Positions 42,038 to 54,291 of a stretch of 64,000 nucleotides of DNA are shown in pieces. Position numbers and translations under genes: made by a program. Numbering within the stretch: the first letter of the stretch is position 1; each line of letters opens with the position of its first letter. The DNA is from Roseiarcus sp963824475. GTDB taxonomy: Bacteria; Pseudomonadota; Alphaproteobacteria; Rhizobiales; Beijerinckiaceae. The DNA is taken from positions 496,001 through 560,000 of the forward strand of contig CAWGPR010000003.1 of NCBI GenBank assembly GCA_963824475.1, in the 5' to 3' direction. The notes beneath the pieces are model-generated. The model was given only the letters and a program-made list of their open reading frames with translations. It searched no databases and was not told the DNA's origin.

Positions 42038-42875
42038 TCAGACGTCGTCGTACCCGCCGCCGTCGTCGGACGAACCATCCGAGCCGTCGAAGGTCGAATT
42101 GTCGAGATTGTCGAAGTTGGCGTCCTGGACGCCCGGCGCGCCGGGATCGAACTGCTGGAAGTTGGCGTCGCTGCCGGCGTCGGGCTTGTCGCCGTAATAG
42201 TTGTTGATCTCCGTCATCTCCGGCCTATCGCCGGCAAGGCCCGAGCCGCCGAACCCCGTGGCGCTCGCCCCGCCCCCAAAAAGGCCGCCGCCGCCGCCAT
42301 GGCCGCCGAACAGGCCGCCCAGGAGATTGCCAAGGACGACGCCGCCGGCCACGCCCGTCGCGGTCGAAGCCGCGTTCTGCAGGAAGCCGCCGCCGCTCGA
42401 GGGCTGGGGCTGGCTCCATGGGCCAGGTTGCGGCGGATAGCCCTGTGGAGGCGGCGGGGGATAGCCCGGGGGCTGGGCCGGAGCATAACCCGGCTGGGCC
42501 GGCGCGTAGCCCCGCGGCGGCGGGGGCGCCGGCGCACGCTGGTAGGCCTGCGGGTCAGAGTCCGGGCGGGGCGGAGCGGAGGACGCGCCGCCGCCAAAAA
42601 TGGACTTGCCAAGATTGCCGAGAAAACTGCCGTGTTCCTGGCCCTGCTCGGCGCTCTGCCGCGCCGTCGCCTCAAGTTCGGAGATTCGGTTCGCCGCGGC
42701 CTCCAAAGCCTGCTGCTGGACAAGCACGGTTTGCGCAAGGACATAGGGCGCGTGGGGCGCGGCTCGAACCGCGTCGTTGATAAAGGATTTCAGCCTCGGC
42801 GTCGCGCTGCGTCGCGGCGGCCGCGTTGACGCGCTGGAAAAGGCCACCGAGCATCTGGCGTTCTTCGGGGGTCAT
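42038..42875 (-). pseudogene. DUF2076 protein, frameshifted near its start
   Basis: The true N-terminus MTPEERQMLGGLFQRVNAAA is in one frame from 42875. The rest (FINDAVRAAPHAPYVLAQTV, a coiled coil, Pro/Gly-rich linkers with repeated GYAPAQP-like units, a glycine-rich segment and an Asp-rich tail) is in another frame to 42038. Dropping one A of GAAATCC at about 42788 joins them into a normal DUF2076 protein of about 278 residues. The family is periplasmic/ligand-binding by prediction with no known reaction. The defect may be a sequencing error. Confidence 0.75.
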
Positions 42876-43116
42876 ATCGCTCTCCCTGCGGCCGGATGGC
42901 CGCGCCCGGCATATAGCGACGCGCGCGGGCAATCCAAGTCCACAGCCTGGGTTTTTCGCTCCGGCAAGGCGCTCCTTGCGCGCGAAGACCGGCGGCGACG
43001 CGTCTTTACTCAGGCTTGCCGATCGTTTAGGCGATGGCCGCAAATGGCCCCGGCTCGGCTTTTGCCGCTGCGCCGGGGCTTCGCACGTTTTCAAGTCAGC
43101 GGAAAAGCAATCGGCG

Positions 43117-44412
43117 ATGGCCAATGTTGTCGTTGTCGGCGCTCAATGGGGCGACGAAGGAAAAGGCAAGATCGTCGACTGGCTGTCGGTCGGGGCCGAC
43201 GTTGTGGTGCGGTTTCAAGGCGGCCATAACGCCGGCCATACGCTCGTGATCGACGGCAAGACCTACAAACTCGCGCTGCTTCCATCCGGCATCGTTCGGC
43301 CCGGGAAGCTGTCGATCATCGGCAACGGGGTCGTCCTCGATCCCTATCATCTCGTCGAGGAAATCGAGAAGCTGCGCGGCCAGGGGGTCGAAGTGACGCC
43401 GGCGAACCTCAAGATCGCCGAGAACGTCCCGCTGATCTTGTCGCTCCACCGCCAACTCGACGCCCACCGCGAGTCGGGAAGCGCGGGCCGAGCCAAAATC
43501 GGCACCACCAAGCGCGGCATCGGCCCGGCTTATGAGGACAAGGTCGCCAGGCGCGCGATCCGTCTCATGGACCTCGCCGACCCCGATGCGCTGGACGACA
43601 AGATCGATCGCCTGCTCGCCCACCATGGGCCGCTGTGCCAGGGCTTAGGCTTGCCGCCGCCGAGCGCCGGCGCCGTTCGCGGCGAATTGTTGGCGGTCGC
43701 GCCCAAGGTTCTGCCGTTCATGGCGCCGACATTCGAGATTCTCGACAGCGAGCGGCGCGCGGGCAAGCGCATTCTGTTCGAAGGCGCGCAAGGCGCCATG
43801 CTGGACGTCGACCACGGCACCTATCCGTATGTGACGTCATCGAACACAGTCGCAGCCAACGCGGCGACGGGCTCCGGTCTCGGGCCCAGGGCGATCGGGT
43901 ATGTTCTAGGCATCGCCAAAGCCTACACGACGCGCGTCGGCGGCGGCCCGTTCCCGACCGAGCTTGACGACGAAGTCGGCCGGTTGATCGGCGAGCGCGG
44001 CCGCGAATTCGGCACCAACACCGGGCGCCCGCGCCGGTGCGGATGGTTCGACGCGGTGCTCCTGCGGCAGGCGGTCCGCACCTGCGGCATCGACGGCCTT
44101 GCGTTGACCAAGCTTGACATTCTCGACGGCTTTGAGACCATCAAGGTCGCGACTCGTTACCGCCTGAACGGCGAGGAGATCGATTATCTTCCCGCTTCGC
44201 AATCCGCCCAGGCGCGCATCGAGCCGCTTTATGAAACGATCGAAGGCTGGAACGGAGCGACGAGCAAGGCGCGGTCATGGGCCGACCTGCCGGCGCAGGC
44301 GATAAAATATGTGCGCCGGATCGAGGAATTGGTCGGCGCGCCGGTCGCCTTATTATCGACGAGTCCTGAGCGCGACGATACGATTCTTGTGCATGATCCA
44401 TTTCAGGACTAA
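43117..44412 (+). CDS. purA: Adenylosuccinate synthetase
   Basis: This 431-residue enzyme couples IMP and aspartate with GTP to make adenylosuccinate, the first step from IMP to AMP. ATG 43117 gives MANVVVVGAQWGDEGKGKIVDWL, with the P-loop-like GDEGKGK near 12-18. Also visible are the catalytic His in GHNAGHTL, TTKRGIGPAYEDK near 130, the switch region FEGAQGAMLDVDHGTYPYVT near 220 and the GRPRRCGWFD motif near 300. The frame is open far upstream but only this start fits the family. The next gene follows after 44 bases. Confidence 0.95.
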   Translation: MANVVVVGAQWGDEGKGKIVDWLSVGADVVVRFQGGHNAGHTLVIDGKTYKLALLPSGIVRPGKLSIIGNGVVLDPYHLVEEIEKLRGQGVEVTPANLKIAENVPLILSLHRQLDAHRESGSAGRAKIGTTKRGIGPAYEDKVARRAIRLMDLADPDALDDKIDRLLAHHGPLCQGLGLPPPSAGAVRGELLAVAPKVLPFMAPTFEILDSERRAGKRILFEGAQGAMLDVDHGTYPYVTSSNTVAANAATGSGLGPRAIGYVLGIAKAYTTRVGGGPFPTELDDEVGRLIGERGREFGTNTGRPRRCGWFDAVLLRQAVRTCGIDGLALTKLDILDGFETIKVATRYRLNGEEIDYLPASQSAQARIEPLYETIEGWNGATSKARSWADLPAQAIKYVRRIEELVGAPVALLSTSPERDDTILVHDPFQD

Positions 44413-44456
44413 GGGACCCTCCGCGGCATCACGCGGAGCGGTTGAGCGGACGCTTC

Positions 44457-46212
44457 ATGGCTGATTATCATTCGCTGCTCATGCGAGCGGTCGCCAATTT
44501 GCCCAACGCGGGCACGCCGGCGACGCGCGGGGCGATCTATGGCCGCGCCAGAAAGGCGCTGCTCGAACAGCTCAGGAGCTTGCGTCCGCCGCTGCCGGAA
44601 AGCGACATCACGCGCGAAGAGAAGGCGCTTGACGCAGCGATCGCCGAGATCGAGGGGAGATACGGGCCGGAACAGGGCGCTGAGCCTTCCGCTTCGCCGG
44701 CCGCGGCGCCGCTGACCCAAACCTCGCCGCCAGCCGGAAAGCCGGGCCCCGCGCCCGCCCCGTCGCCGAAGGTCGCCCCGCCGCCCGCGCCCGCTCAGGC
44801 CCCCCCCGCCCAGCGCCCCAGCCCGGCTGCGGCGTCCGCGCCATCAGCCTCATCAGCGCGATCGCCTTCCCAGGCGGGGTCGCCAGGCCCATCCGGGCCG
44901 ACCCAGAGCGCGGCTGTTCAGGTCGCCGCTGCGCAGCGGCCACAGCCGCCCACGCAGGGGCGGACCCAGCCGCCTGCGAGCCCGCCGCCGCAAGCGCCGA
45001 CCGCGCCTGCCGGCAAGCCCGCCGCAGTCGCGTCGGCGGCCGCGGCTTCGCCGGCTCGATCCCAGCTGGCTGCTGCGATGGGCAGTTCGCTTGGCGGCCG
45101 AGCCGCCCCCTCGGTTGTGGCCAAGGGCGGCAGGGACGAGGGTTTGCCGGGGGTGACGGCGCTTGACTCAGCCAGGGCGGTCCGACCGCCGAACAGAGCC
45201 GACAACGGGCACGAATCAGGCGCGCCGCCCGTGGTTGTGACCCGTCGCGACGAACTGGTGCAGGCGGTCGATGCGCCCGAAGTCGCGGCCGAGATGGACC
45301 GGCCCGGCCTAGCCTCCCGGCCAGATGCGGAGATCCAGCGCCCGGTCGCGCCGGGCGCCGACGTCGCCAAGCCGAAACCGTGGCTATGGATCGCGGCGGC
45401 GGTCCTTCTTGGCGTCGTCCTTGCGGTCGCGGGAGCCGCGATCCTGATGCGCCAGAAGCCGCAGGACCTCGCCATCAAGCCGCCCGTCGAGGCGCAGCAG
45501 CTTGCCCCGCCGCAGCCCTCGGCGAAGATCGCCGAACGCGTCGAACCGGCCCCGCCCCCATCTCCCGCGCCTCCAGCTCCGGCGAGCGGATCGCAAACGG
45601 CCCAACCGAGCGCTCCGGGCGGGACGCCAGCGACCCCGGCGCCCGAAGCGGCGAACCCGCCCGCAGCGCCGTCGCCGTCAGCCGGCCGAGCGGCTATGCT
45701 GGTCGCCGCGGCCGACAATCCGCAGAAGCCGGTCGTGAGCTTAGGCTCGACGACGTGGTCCCTGATTCCTCCGGCGCCGGGTCAGCCAGCGACGGTCGCG
45801 GTGAAGGCTGAAGCCGACATCCCCGATCTCAAGATGCACGCCACCATGACCTTGAGAAAAAACACCGATCCGACGCTGCAGGCGACCCATACGATCGACC
45901 TCAAATTCTCCTTCGCCGAAGGCGCTCCGATCGCCGGCTTCAAGGATGTCGGCCTGCCGCAGATGCGCAAGGAGGATTTCGACCGCGGCGGAGGCCCTGA
46001 CCAGCGTCAAGGTCAAGATCAGCGACACCTATTTCCTTATCGCCCTTGCCAAGGGGGAAAGCGACACCGCCCGCAACCTCGACTTGATGGAGACGCGCAC
46101 CTGGTTCGACTTCCCGCTGCTGCTCAACGATGATCGCATCGCCAAGGTCGTATTCCAGAAGTCGCCCGAGGGCCAGGCGATGCTGGAAAAGGCGTTCGAG
46201 GCGTGGAAGTGA
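44457..46212 (+). pseudogene. Pro/Ala-rich single-pass membrane protein, frameshifted near its end
   Basis: The first 500 or so codons give an N-terminal helical domain (DYHSLLMRAVANLPNAGTPA, then AIYGRARKALLEQLR), a long low-complexity Pro/Ala/Ser linker, one transmembrane helix (PWLWIAAAVLLGVVLAVAG, about residue 308-330) and a folded C-terminal domain. The last part, EALTSVKVKISDTYFLIALA to EKAFEAWK, is in the next frame and ends at 46212. One extra base near 45983 explains the shift. Similar proteins accompany purA in other Hyphomicrobiales, but the function is unknown. The linker and membrane anchor suggest a two-sided envelope protein. Confidence 0.7.
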
Positions 46213-46221
46213 GCGGACGGC

Positions 46222-47193
46222 CTATCCCCGCAGATTGAACACCCGGGTCGAGACAAAATAGCCGTCCTCGACGACGCCGAAGGCGATCGGCGTTCCGAAG
46301 CACTCGATGTAGGCCCGCCCATGAGTTGGGGCCGCGCCGCGAAGAAGCAGTTTCTGGCCGCGCCGAAGGATCGCGGCGCCCGAGCGATCGGTGCGCACGA
46401 CCGGGATTTCGGCCAGTCCCGCCTGCAAGGGCAGAATGGCGCGAGCCATCAGCTCCGCGTCATCCGGCAACCGATCGAGCGGGATCGCGGCATCGACGGA
46501 GAACGGGCCGACGCGCGTCCGGCGCAATTCGACCACATGCCCGTAGCAGCCGAGCGCGCGGCCGAGATCCCGCGCGATCGCGCGCACGTAGGCGCCCTTG
46601 CCGCATTCGGCCTCAAGCACCGCCGCATCGGCCTCAGCCGATATCAGTTCGAGCCGGTAGACATGGATCGGGCGCGGTTCAATCTTGAAGGTTTCGCCTT
46701 CCCGCGCGAGGTCGTAGGCGCGCGCGCCGGCGATGCGAATGGCGGAGAAGGTCGGCGGCGTCTGCAGGATGGCGCCGACAAAGCTCGGCAGGAGACTTTC
46801 GATTTCGGCCGGAGTTGGGCGCCGCTCCGAGCGTGCGACAATTTCTCCTTCGGCGTCGTCGGTCGCGCTTTCCTCGCCCCAACGGACGCGGAAGCGGTAG
46901 GATTTGGCGCCGTCCTGAACGACCGGCACGGTCTTGGTCGCCTCGCCGAAAGCGATCGGCAACACGCCCGAGGCGAGCGGATCGAGCGTGCCGGCGTGGC
47001 CCGCCTTCTTGGCGTTGAACAGGAACTTGAGCCGCCCGACAGCCTGAGTTGAGGAAACGCCGGTCGGCTTGTCGAGATTGATCCAGCCATCAATCTCGAG
47101 CCGGGACGAACGCTTCTGCCGCGGCTCTCCGCGGCGGCGCCCTTCGCGCGGCTCGGGGCCGGACAGCCTGTCTTCGCGGGCGTCGCCGGTCAT
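46222..47193 (-). CDS. truB: tRNA pseudouridine(55) synthase
   Basis: This 323-residue enzyme makes pseudouridine 55 in the T-loop of tRNAs. The catalytic Asp is in KAGHAGTLDPLASGVLP near residue 70, preceded by GWINLDKPTGVSSTQAV. A C-terminal PUA-like region is recognisable (VVRTDRSGAAILRRGQKLLL). A basic N-terminal extension of about 30 residues precedes the core. Its ATG overlaps the rbfA stop by four bases, so it is the last gene of the leftward translation operon; rpsO and pnp, usual followers, are not next to it here. Confidence 0.93.
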   Translation of the reverse strand: MTGDAREDRLSGPEPREGRRRGEPRQKRSSRLEIDGWINLDKPTGVSSTQAVGRLKFLFNAKKAGHAGTLDPLASGVLPIAFGEATKTVPVVQDGAKSYRFRVRWGEESATDDAEGEIVARSERRPTPAEIESLLPSFVGAILQTPPTFSAIRIAGARAYDLAREGETFKIEPRPIHVYRLELISAEADAAVLEAECGKGAYVRAIARDLGRALGCYGHVVELRRTRVGPFSVDAAIPLDRLPDDAELMARAILPLQAGLAEIPVVRTDRSGAAILRRGQKLLLRGAAPTHGRAYIECFGTPIAFGVVEDGYFVSTRVFNLRG

Positions 47194-47603
47194 TCCTCAT
47201 CCTCGCCGCCAGGATCCTTCAGATCCCGCGCCACTGCAGGCGATCTCAAGAGCTCGTCCATGCGCGCCTGGGCGTCGAAGCTCGTATCAAGAGCGAAACG
47301 CAGCTCGGGAGCGAACTTGAGATTGATGCGGCGCGCGACGAGCGTGCGCAGTTCCTTCTTGTGGCGTTCGAGCGCCTCCACCGTCGCCCCGGCGCCTTTG
47401 CCGCCGAGCGGCATCACCAGAATTGTCGCCAGCTTAAGGTCCGGCGACATGCGCACGACGGGAACGGTCAACGGATGGCGATCGAAAGCGTCGTCGCGCA
47501 CCTCGCCGCGAGCGAGAATGTCGGCGACCGCGTGACGGATGAGTTCGCCGACGCGCTCCACCCTGTGGCTTGCGGCGCGGGGTTTGGATAAGGAACGGGG
47601 CAT
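47190..47603 (-). CDS. rbfA: 30S ribosome-binding factor A
   Basis: This 137-residue KH-fold protein is needed for maturation of the 16S rRNA 5' end and cold adaptation. It shows the family stretches RVERVGELIRHAVADILARG and VVRMSPDLKLATILVMPLGG. ATG 47603 has a strong AGGAGGG site and the MPRSLSKPRAASHRVERVGE opening; an upstream start at 47639 is not needed. It overlaps truB at its end and is separated from infB by an inserted Uma2 gene. Confidence 0.93.
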   Translation of the reverse strand: MPRSLSKPRAASHRVERVGELIRHAVADILARGEVRDDAFDRHPLTVPVVRMSPDLKLATILVMPLGGKGAGATVEALERHKKELRTLVARRINLKFAPELRFALDTSFDAQARMDELLRSPAVARDLKDPGGEDEE

Positions 47604-47661
47604 TGCGCCCTCCTTTGAGGCGCGGCGTGAATGCAACATCCGGGCGGGCGCGAACGGCGGT

Positions 47662-48228
47662 TCAAATCGACCCGAGCCGAGCCGAAAAAGCGGGCAGCGC
47701 GGCCAAGGTCAGCGCCTCTTCGGGACCTTGTTCAACGATGGTCCGCCAACCGGCGGGGCCCGGACTGGAGTGGACGAACGTTCGCCGCCGCTCGGCGTCG
47801 ATGACCCACAGCTCACTGACGCCATGGCGCGCATAGAGACGCGCTTTCAAGCCCCGGTCGTAGCCGAGGCTGGTCGCGGCGACTTCGATCGCCAACAGGA
47901 TGTCCGAGCCCTTGACCTCTTCGAGTTTGATGCCTCTCGGATAGATCACGAGATCCGGTTCGACGAAGGTGTCCGCGCTCAGATAGATCGTCGATTCTAC
48001 TCCGAGCCAGAGGTGATCGGGCAGCGCGCGAGCAATGCCGATAGTGAGCGCTGACTTGATGAGCTCGTGCGTGTGGGTCTTCGCCTGCATCGGCACGATC
48101 TCGCCTTCGATCAGCTCGAAGTTCTCGTCTTCCGCAATGATGCCGGCGTCCTGCATGCGCAGGATTTCGGCCACCGTGAACGAACGACGGTCGAAGCCCT
48201 CGGCGGCGCGGGTAACATTGGCTCGCAT
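47662..48228 (-). CDS. Uma2-family (DUF820) predicted nuclease
   Basis: This 188-residue protein has the PD-(D/E)xK-like core of the Uma2 family: ENFELIEGEIVPMQAKTHTH near residue 37, the Asp in FVEPDLVIYPRG near 110, and the Glu-x-Val...Lys stretch LLAIEVAATSLGYDRGLKAR then LYARHGVSELWVID near 130-155. The activity of the family is unproven; it is abundant in cyanobacteria and often linked to mobile DNA. ATG 48228 starts 25 bases after the infB stop, and rbfA begins 58 bases after its own stop, so it rides within the infB-rbfA operon. It is not a usual member of this operon. Confidence 0.85.
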   Translation of the reverse strand: MRANVTRAAEGFDRRSFTVAEILRMQDAGIIAEDENFELIEGEIVPMQAKTHTHELIKSALTIGIARALPDHLWLGVESTIYLSADTFVEPDLVIYPRGIKLEEVKGSDILLAIEVAATSLGYDRGLKARLYARHGVSELWVIDAERRRTFVHSSPGPAGWRTIVEQGPEEALTLAALPAFSARLGSI

Positions 48229-48253
48229 GTCTTCTCGTTCCGTGCGCGCTTCA

Positions 48254-50914
<2,661 letters not shown>

Positions 50915-50922
50915 GCCACTTC

Positions 50923-51630
50923 CTAACCGCTTGGCTTTTCAGCCAATTTGACGGAGCTACCAAACCTTCCGGCCTCGTCGGCGTTCTCGCCGCCGCGCTC
51001 TGTTCCGGTGGCCGCATCCGCTTCGCTGTCGCGATAACGGCGCAAACGATCCGCCCTTGCGAGAAAGGCCGAACTCGCCGCCCCATGTTTGAGAGCAGCA
51101 TGTATCACATTTGCCCGCCCCAACGCCAAATCCAATTGGCGCGACGTAAAGAGATCGACGCGCAAGATAGCTCCCGCCTCCGGGCCGAGTTTCGCGCGCA
51201 ACGCTTGGGCCCGCTTGGCCGCTCCGTCGGCCGCCCCGTCGCTCGCCTGAATCAGCGCTGCGACGCCGCCAGCCTCGATCGCCGAGTCGACTTTGAACGC
51301 GCCGGCGACGACGAGGCCTGCCTTGTTGGCGATCGACAGCGACTGCAGCGCGTCACGCTCCAGGAGCGCGTCGACCGTCTCGGCCAGCGACGCCGGCGCC
51401 GCCGCCTTGGCGCGAAACGCGCGTGAAAACGCCTGTTTCGCCGCGGCCCGGCTTACTGTCTTAAAGCTCAGCCGCGTCCATACCCCGCGTCCGGGCAGCT
51501 TGCGACGGATATCGGGGACGACCGATCCGTCGGAATTGAGCGCGAAGCGCAGCATCGCCTCGGGAACGTCCTTGGTCCCGGTGACGATGCAGGTCCGCTC
51601 CGACCCGGCTGTTTCGCTGCTCGTCCGCAA
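50923..51630 (-). CDS. ylxR: RNA-binding YlxR domain plus L7Ae-like protein
   Basis: This 235-residue protein has an N-terminal YlxR (DUF448) domain (ERTCIVTGTKDVPEAMLRFA and KLPGRGVWTRLSF) joined to an L7Ae-like RNA-binding domain (LSIANKAGLVVAGAFKVDSA, then ALIQASDGAADG). This fusion is typical of alphaproteobacteria. It lies between nusA and infB and probably modulates RNA binding or ribosome assembly; its exact role is not established. Confidence 0.9.
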   Translation of the reverse strand: MRTSSETAGSERTCIVTGTKDVPEAMLRFALNSDGSVVPDIRRKLPGRGVWTRLSFKTVSRAAAKQAFSRAFRAKAAAPASLAETVDALLERDALQSLSIANKAGLVVAGAFKVDSAIEAGGVAALIQASDGAADGAAKRAQALRAKLGPEAGAILRVDLFTSRQLDLALGRANVIHAALKHGAASSAFLARADRLRRYRDSEADAATGTERGGENADEAGRFGSSVKLAEKPSG

Positions 51631-51647
51631 TCGATCGATCCCGTCGC

Positions 51648-53249
51648 TTAGGCGCCTTCGCCTGCTTGCGCTTCCTGCTCGTCCTCAGGCGCGGGCGCGT
51701 CGATCCAGCCGGCGCGCACGCGCGCGTCCAGGATCATGGCGTCGGCCTGCGCCCGCGACATGTCGAAACCGCTCAGGAACCCGGGCTTGGTCGTCTCGCC
51801 GCCGTCGCCCCGTTCGGTCCAGCCGACGAGGTCGTCGCTCGCGCAATCGGCGAGATCCTCGAGCGTCTTGACGCCGTTCTCTCCGAGCTTGACCAGCATC
51901 GGCGTGCTGAGGCCCGCGATCTCCTTGAGATCGTCGGACACCCCCAGCGCCTTGCGCTGTTCGTCAAATTCGGCTTCGATCCGGGCGAGATGCCCTTGTG
52001 CGCGCGCCTGGATTTCGGCCGCGGTGTCGGCGTCGAAGCCTTCGATCGAGGCCAGCTCGCGCGGCTCGACATAGGCGATTTCATCAACCGTGCGGAAACC
52101 TTCCGAAGCCAGGAGCTGGGCGACCGTCTCGTCGACGTCGAGCGCGTCCATGAAGGTCTGCGTGCGCTCGGCGAATTCCTTCTGCCGACGCTCGGACTCC
52201 TCGGCCTCCGTCAAGATGTCGATGTCCCAGCCGGTGAGCTGCGAGGCGAGGCGCACGTTCTGCCCGCGCCGGCCGATCGCCAACGACAACTGATCGTCGG
52301 GAACCACGACCTCGATGCGGGTCGAGTCTTCGTCGAGCACCACTTTCATCACCTCGGCCGGCTGCAACGCGTTGACGATGAAGGTCGCGGCGTCCGGAGA
52401 CCAGGGAATGATGTCGATCTTCTCGCCCTGCAATTCGTTGACAACCGCCTGCACGCGCGAGCCTCGCATGCCCACGCAAGCGCCGACCGGATCGATCGAA
52501 GAATCATTCGACACCACCGCGATCTTGGCGCGCGAGCCTGGATCGCGAGCGACCGACTTCACCTCGACGATGCCGTCGTAGATTTCCGGCACTTCCTGGG
52601 CGAACAGCCTAGCGGTGAATTGCGGATGGGTGCGGGAGAGGAAGATCTGCGGGCCGCGGGCCTCACGCCGGACGTCATAGACGTAAGCGCGGATGCGGTC
52701 GCCGGGCCGGAACATCTCGCGCGGGATCAATTCGTCGCGGCGCACGACCGCCTCGCCCGCGCCGGCGCCTCCGAGATCGACCACGACGTTGCCGTATTCG
52801 ACCCGCTTGACCGCGCCGTTGATGATATCGCCGATGCGATCCTTGTAGACCTCATATTGCTTGTCGCGCTCCGCCTCGCGGATCTTTTGCACCAGCACCT
52901 GCTTGGACGCCTGGGCGGGGATGCGGCCATAGTCGAATGGCGGCAGGGATTCGGCGATCCAGTCGCCGATCTGAGCCGAGGGATTCTTCTTCTGCGCCTC
53001 GGTGAGCGTCATCTGCGTCGCGTCGTTCTCGACCTCGTCGACGACGAGCAAGAGCCGCGAGAACCGGATCTCGCCGGTCTTCGGATTGATCTCCGCGCGG
53101 ACTTCGGTCTCCTGGCCGTAGCGCGAGCGCGCGGCCTTCTGCATCGCGTCCTCCATCGACGCGAGCACGATCGATCGGTCGATCGATTTCTCGCGCGCGA
53201 CCGCGTCGACGATCTGCAACAGTTCAAGTCGGTTGGCGCTAACGGCCAT
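51648..53249 (-). CDS. nusA: Transcription termination/antitermination protein NusA
   Basis: This 533-residue RNA polymerase-associated factor opens with the N-terminal polymerase-binding domain (RLELLQIVDAVAREKSIDRS). It then has an S1 domain about 135-200, two KH domains (VGACVGMRGSRVQAVVNELQ near 277, then LSLAIGRRGQNVRLASQL near 325) and C-terminal helix-hairpin-helix repeats (about 365-500) ending in an acidic tail. It promotes pausing, termination and antitermination. It follows rimP by three bases and precedes ylxR. Confidence 0.96.
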   Translation of the reverse strand: MAVSANRLELLQIVDAVAREKSIDRSIVLASMEDAMQKAARSRYGQETEVRAEINPKTGEIRFSRLLLVVDEVENDATQMTLTEAQKKNPSAQIGDWIAESLPPFDYGRIPAQASKQVLVQKIREAERDKQYEVYKDRIGDIINGAVKRVEYGNVVVDLGGAGAGEAVVRRDELIPREMFRPGDRIRAYVYDVRREARGPQIFLSRTHPQFTARLFAQEVPEIYDGIVEVKSVARDPGSRAKIAVVSNDSSIDPVGACVGMRGSRVQAVVNELQGEKIDIIPWSPDAATFIVNALQPAEVMKVVLDEDSTRIEVVVPDDQLSLAIGRRGQNVRLASQLTGWDIDILTEAEESERRQKEFAERTQTFMDALDVDETVAQLLASEGFRTVDEIAYVEPRELASIEGFDADTAAEIQARAQGHLARIEAEFDEQRKALGVSDDLKEIAGLSTPMLVKLGENGVKTLEDLADCASDDLVGWTERGDGGETTKPGFLSGFDMSRAQADAMILDARVRAGWIDAPAPEDEQEAQAGEGA

Positions 53250-53252
53250 GGG

Positions 53253-53984
53253 TTATTCTCCTTCATGAGGCCCGAGCGGCTTTGGCGCCGCGCCGCGGGC
53301 CGCGGCTTTGGATTCGTTCGTCTTGCGCTTGCCGTCCGGACCCGCCTCACGGCTGGTCCCCGTTCTGCGGCCTGACGCTCGCCGCGTGTCTTTGAGGGCC
53401 GCCTTCTCGCGCCTGAGCGCGGCGCGGATGAGGTCCTCCGTCAATACGAGCCGCGCCTCGGCCATGCCGCGGATCGGCAGTTCGACCTCGCTCTCGCTGT
53501 TGTCGTCGGCGATCAGCGCCATCCGCGCCGCGGGCCCGTCGGGTCCGGACGCGACGGCGGTGAGGCGTCCGCGAAAACGCTTGCGTCCATTGACCGCGAC
53601 CGCCATCTCGACGCGCGCCTCGTGGCCGACGGCGCGGGCGAAATCCGATTCGCGCACCAGCGGCCGATCGATGCCCGGCGAGGAAATCTCCAGCCGATAG
53701 GCTTGCGCCATCGGCTCCTCGACGTCGAAGACCGGCGATAACGCTACGCTCGCGCGTTCGCAATCCTCGATCGACATCGCCCCGTCGGGACGCTCGGCCA
53801 TGATCTGAATCGTCGCGCCCGCGGCGGAGGAAATCTTGACCCGGACGAGCCGGTAGCCCAGATCCCGCAGCACCGGCGCAGCGATACGGCCGACGCGCTG
53901 GCTTGGGCCCGAATCCTCGATCAGACGCGCCTCGTCGAGTCCCTCGACGGGCTCAGGGACGGTTCGATGCCAGGCTTCGACCAT
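53253..53984 (-). CDS. rimP: Ribosome maturation factor RimP
   Basis: This 243-residue protein is needed for 30S maturation. It has the N-terminal domain GRIAAPVLRDLGYRLVRVKI, the acidic SIEDCERASVALSPVFDVEE and the YRLEISSPGIDRPLV motif. A basic, disordered C-terminal tail of about 50 residues follows (KDTRRASGRRTGTSREAG onward). ATG 53984 is preferred; the frame continues upstream across the leader hairpin to 54035, which argues against the longer start. It is the first gene of the leftward rimP-nusA-ylxR-infB-Uma2-rbfA-truB operon. Confidence 0.92.
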   Translation of the reverse strand: MVEAWHRTVPEPVEGLDEARLIEDSGPSQRVGRIAAPVLRDLGYRLVRVKISSAAGATIQIMAERPDGAMSIEDCERASVALSPVFDVEEPMAQAYRLEISSPGIDRPLVRESDFARAVGHEARVEMAVAVNGRKRFRGRLTAVASGPDGPAARMALIADDNSESEVELPIRGMAEARLVLTEDLIRAALRREKAALKDTRRASGRRTGTSREAGPDGKRKTNESKAAARGAAPKPLGPHEGE

Positions 53985-53996
53985 ACGACCTTGGAC

Positions 53997-54031
53997 AATA
54001 AAAAAGAGCGGGTCCCGGCCGGGGCCCACTC
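53997..54031 (-). terminator. Terminator-like hairpin in the rimP leader (possible attenuator)
   Basis: Read leftward, a GC-rich stem (AGAG-GGGCCCCGGCC... against CGGGACCC-CTCT, arms at 54004..54031) is followed directly by a T-run. It lies between the predicted transcription start near 54071 and the rimP ATG at 53984, so it would stop or slow transcription before the operon is entered. This is the layout of an attenuator; no alternative structure was worked out. Confidence 0.55.
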
Positions 54032-54077
54032 TCAACTTGTCTCTCCATTCGGAGAGCTATGAGATGTTGTTAACCGC

Positions 54078-54106
54078 CATATAGGGCAACGGCTGCGCCA
54101 GCGCAA
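54078..54106 (-). promoter_or_regulatory. Predicted promoter of the rimP-nusA-infB operon
   Basis: On the minus strand TTGCGC is followed after 17 bases by TATATG, a fair sigma70-type match. It lies about 95-120 bases upstream of the rimP start with no gene between, and the leader hairpin lies downstream of it. Confidence 0.5.
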
Positions 54107-54266
54107 GGGCAAAAGACCGGACGAGAAGGCGTTTTCGTGCTCGGCGTCCGACCCCGGCAGCGGCAAAAAAATGCTCTCGTCGCCGTCATACGCCGAATGC
54201 TCATCCTCGCCAACGCGCCGCTCGGAAAACAGGCGCATTGGAGCCCAAAATCCCGCTTCGCCAACA

Positions 54267-54291
54267 CCGATCCTCCAGGCTGGAGGATCGG
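54267..54291. repeat. Perfect 11-bp inverted repeat (CCGATCCTCCA / TGGAGGATCGG)
   Basis: The arms are separated by GGC and could form a strong hairpin. It lies about 100 bases beyond the livH stop in the 54107..54392 non-coding stretch, between livH and the rimP promoter. It may be the end of leftward livH transcription, but no T-run follows. Nothing else was recognised in this stretch. Confidence 0.45.

Noticed and set aside
42826..43116. Long N-terminal extension of PurA
   Set aside because: The family N-terminus begins exactly at ATG 43117; the upstream part overlaps the 5' end of DUF2076 on the other strand.
51666..53375. 569-codon plus-strand open frame opposite nusA
   Set aside because: Antisense shadow of nusA, which has intact S1 and KH domains.
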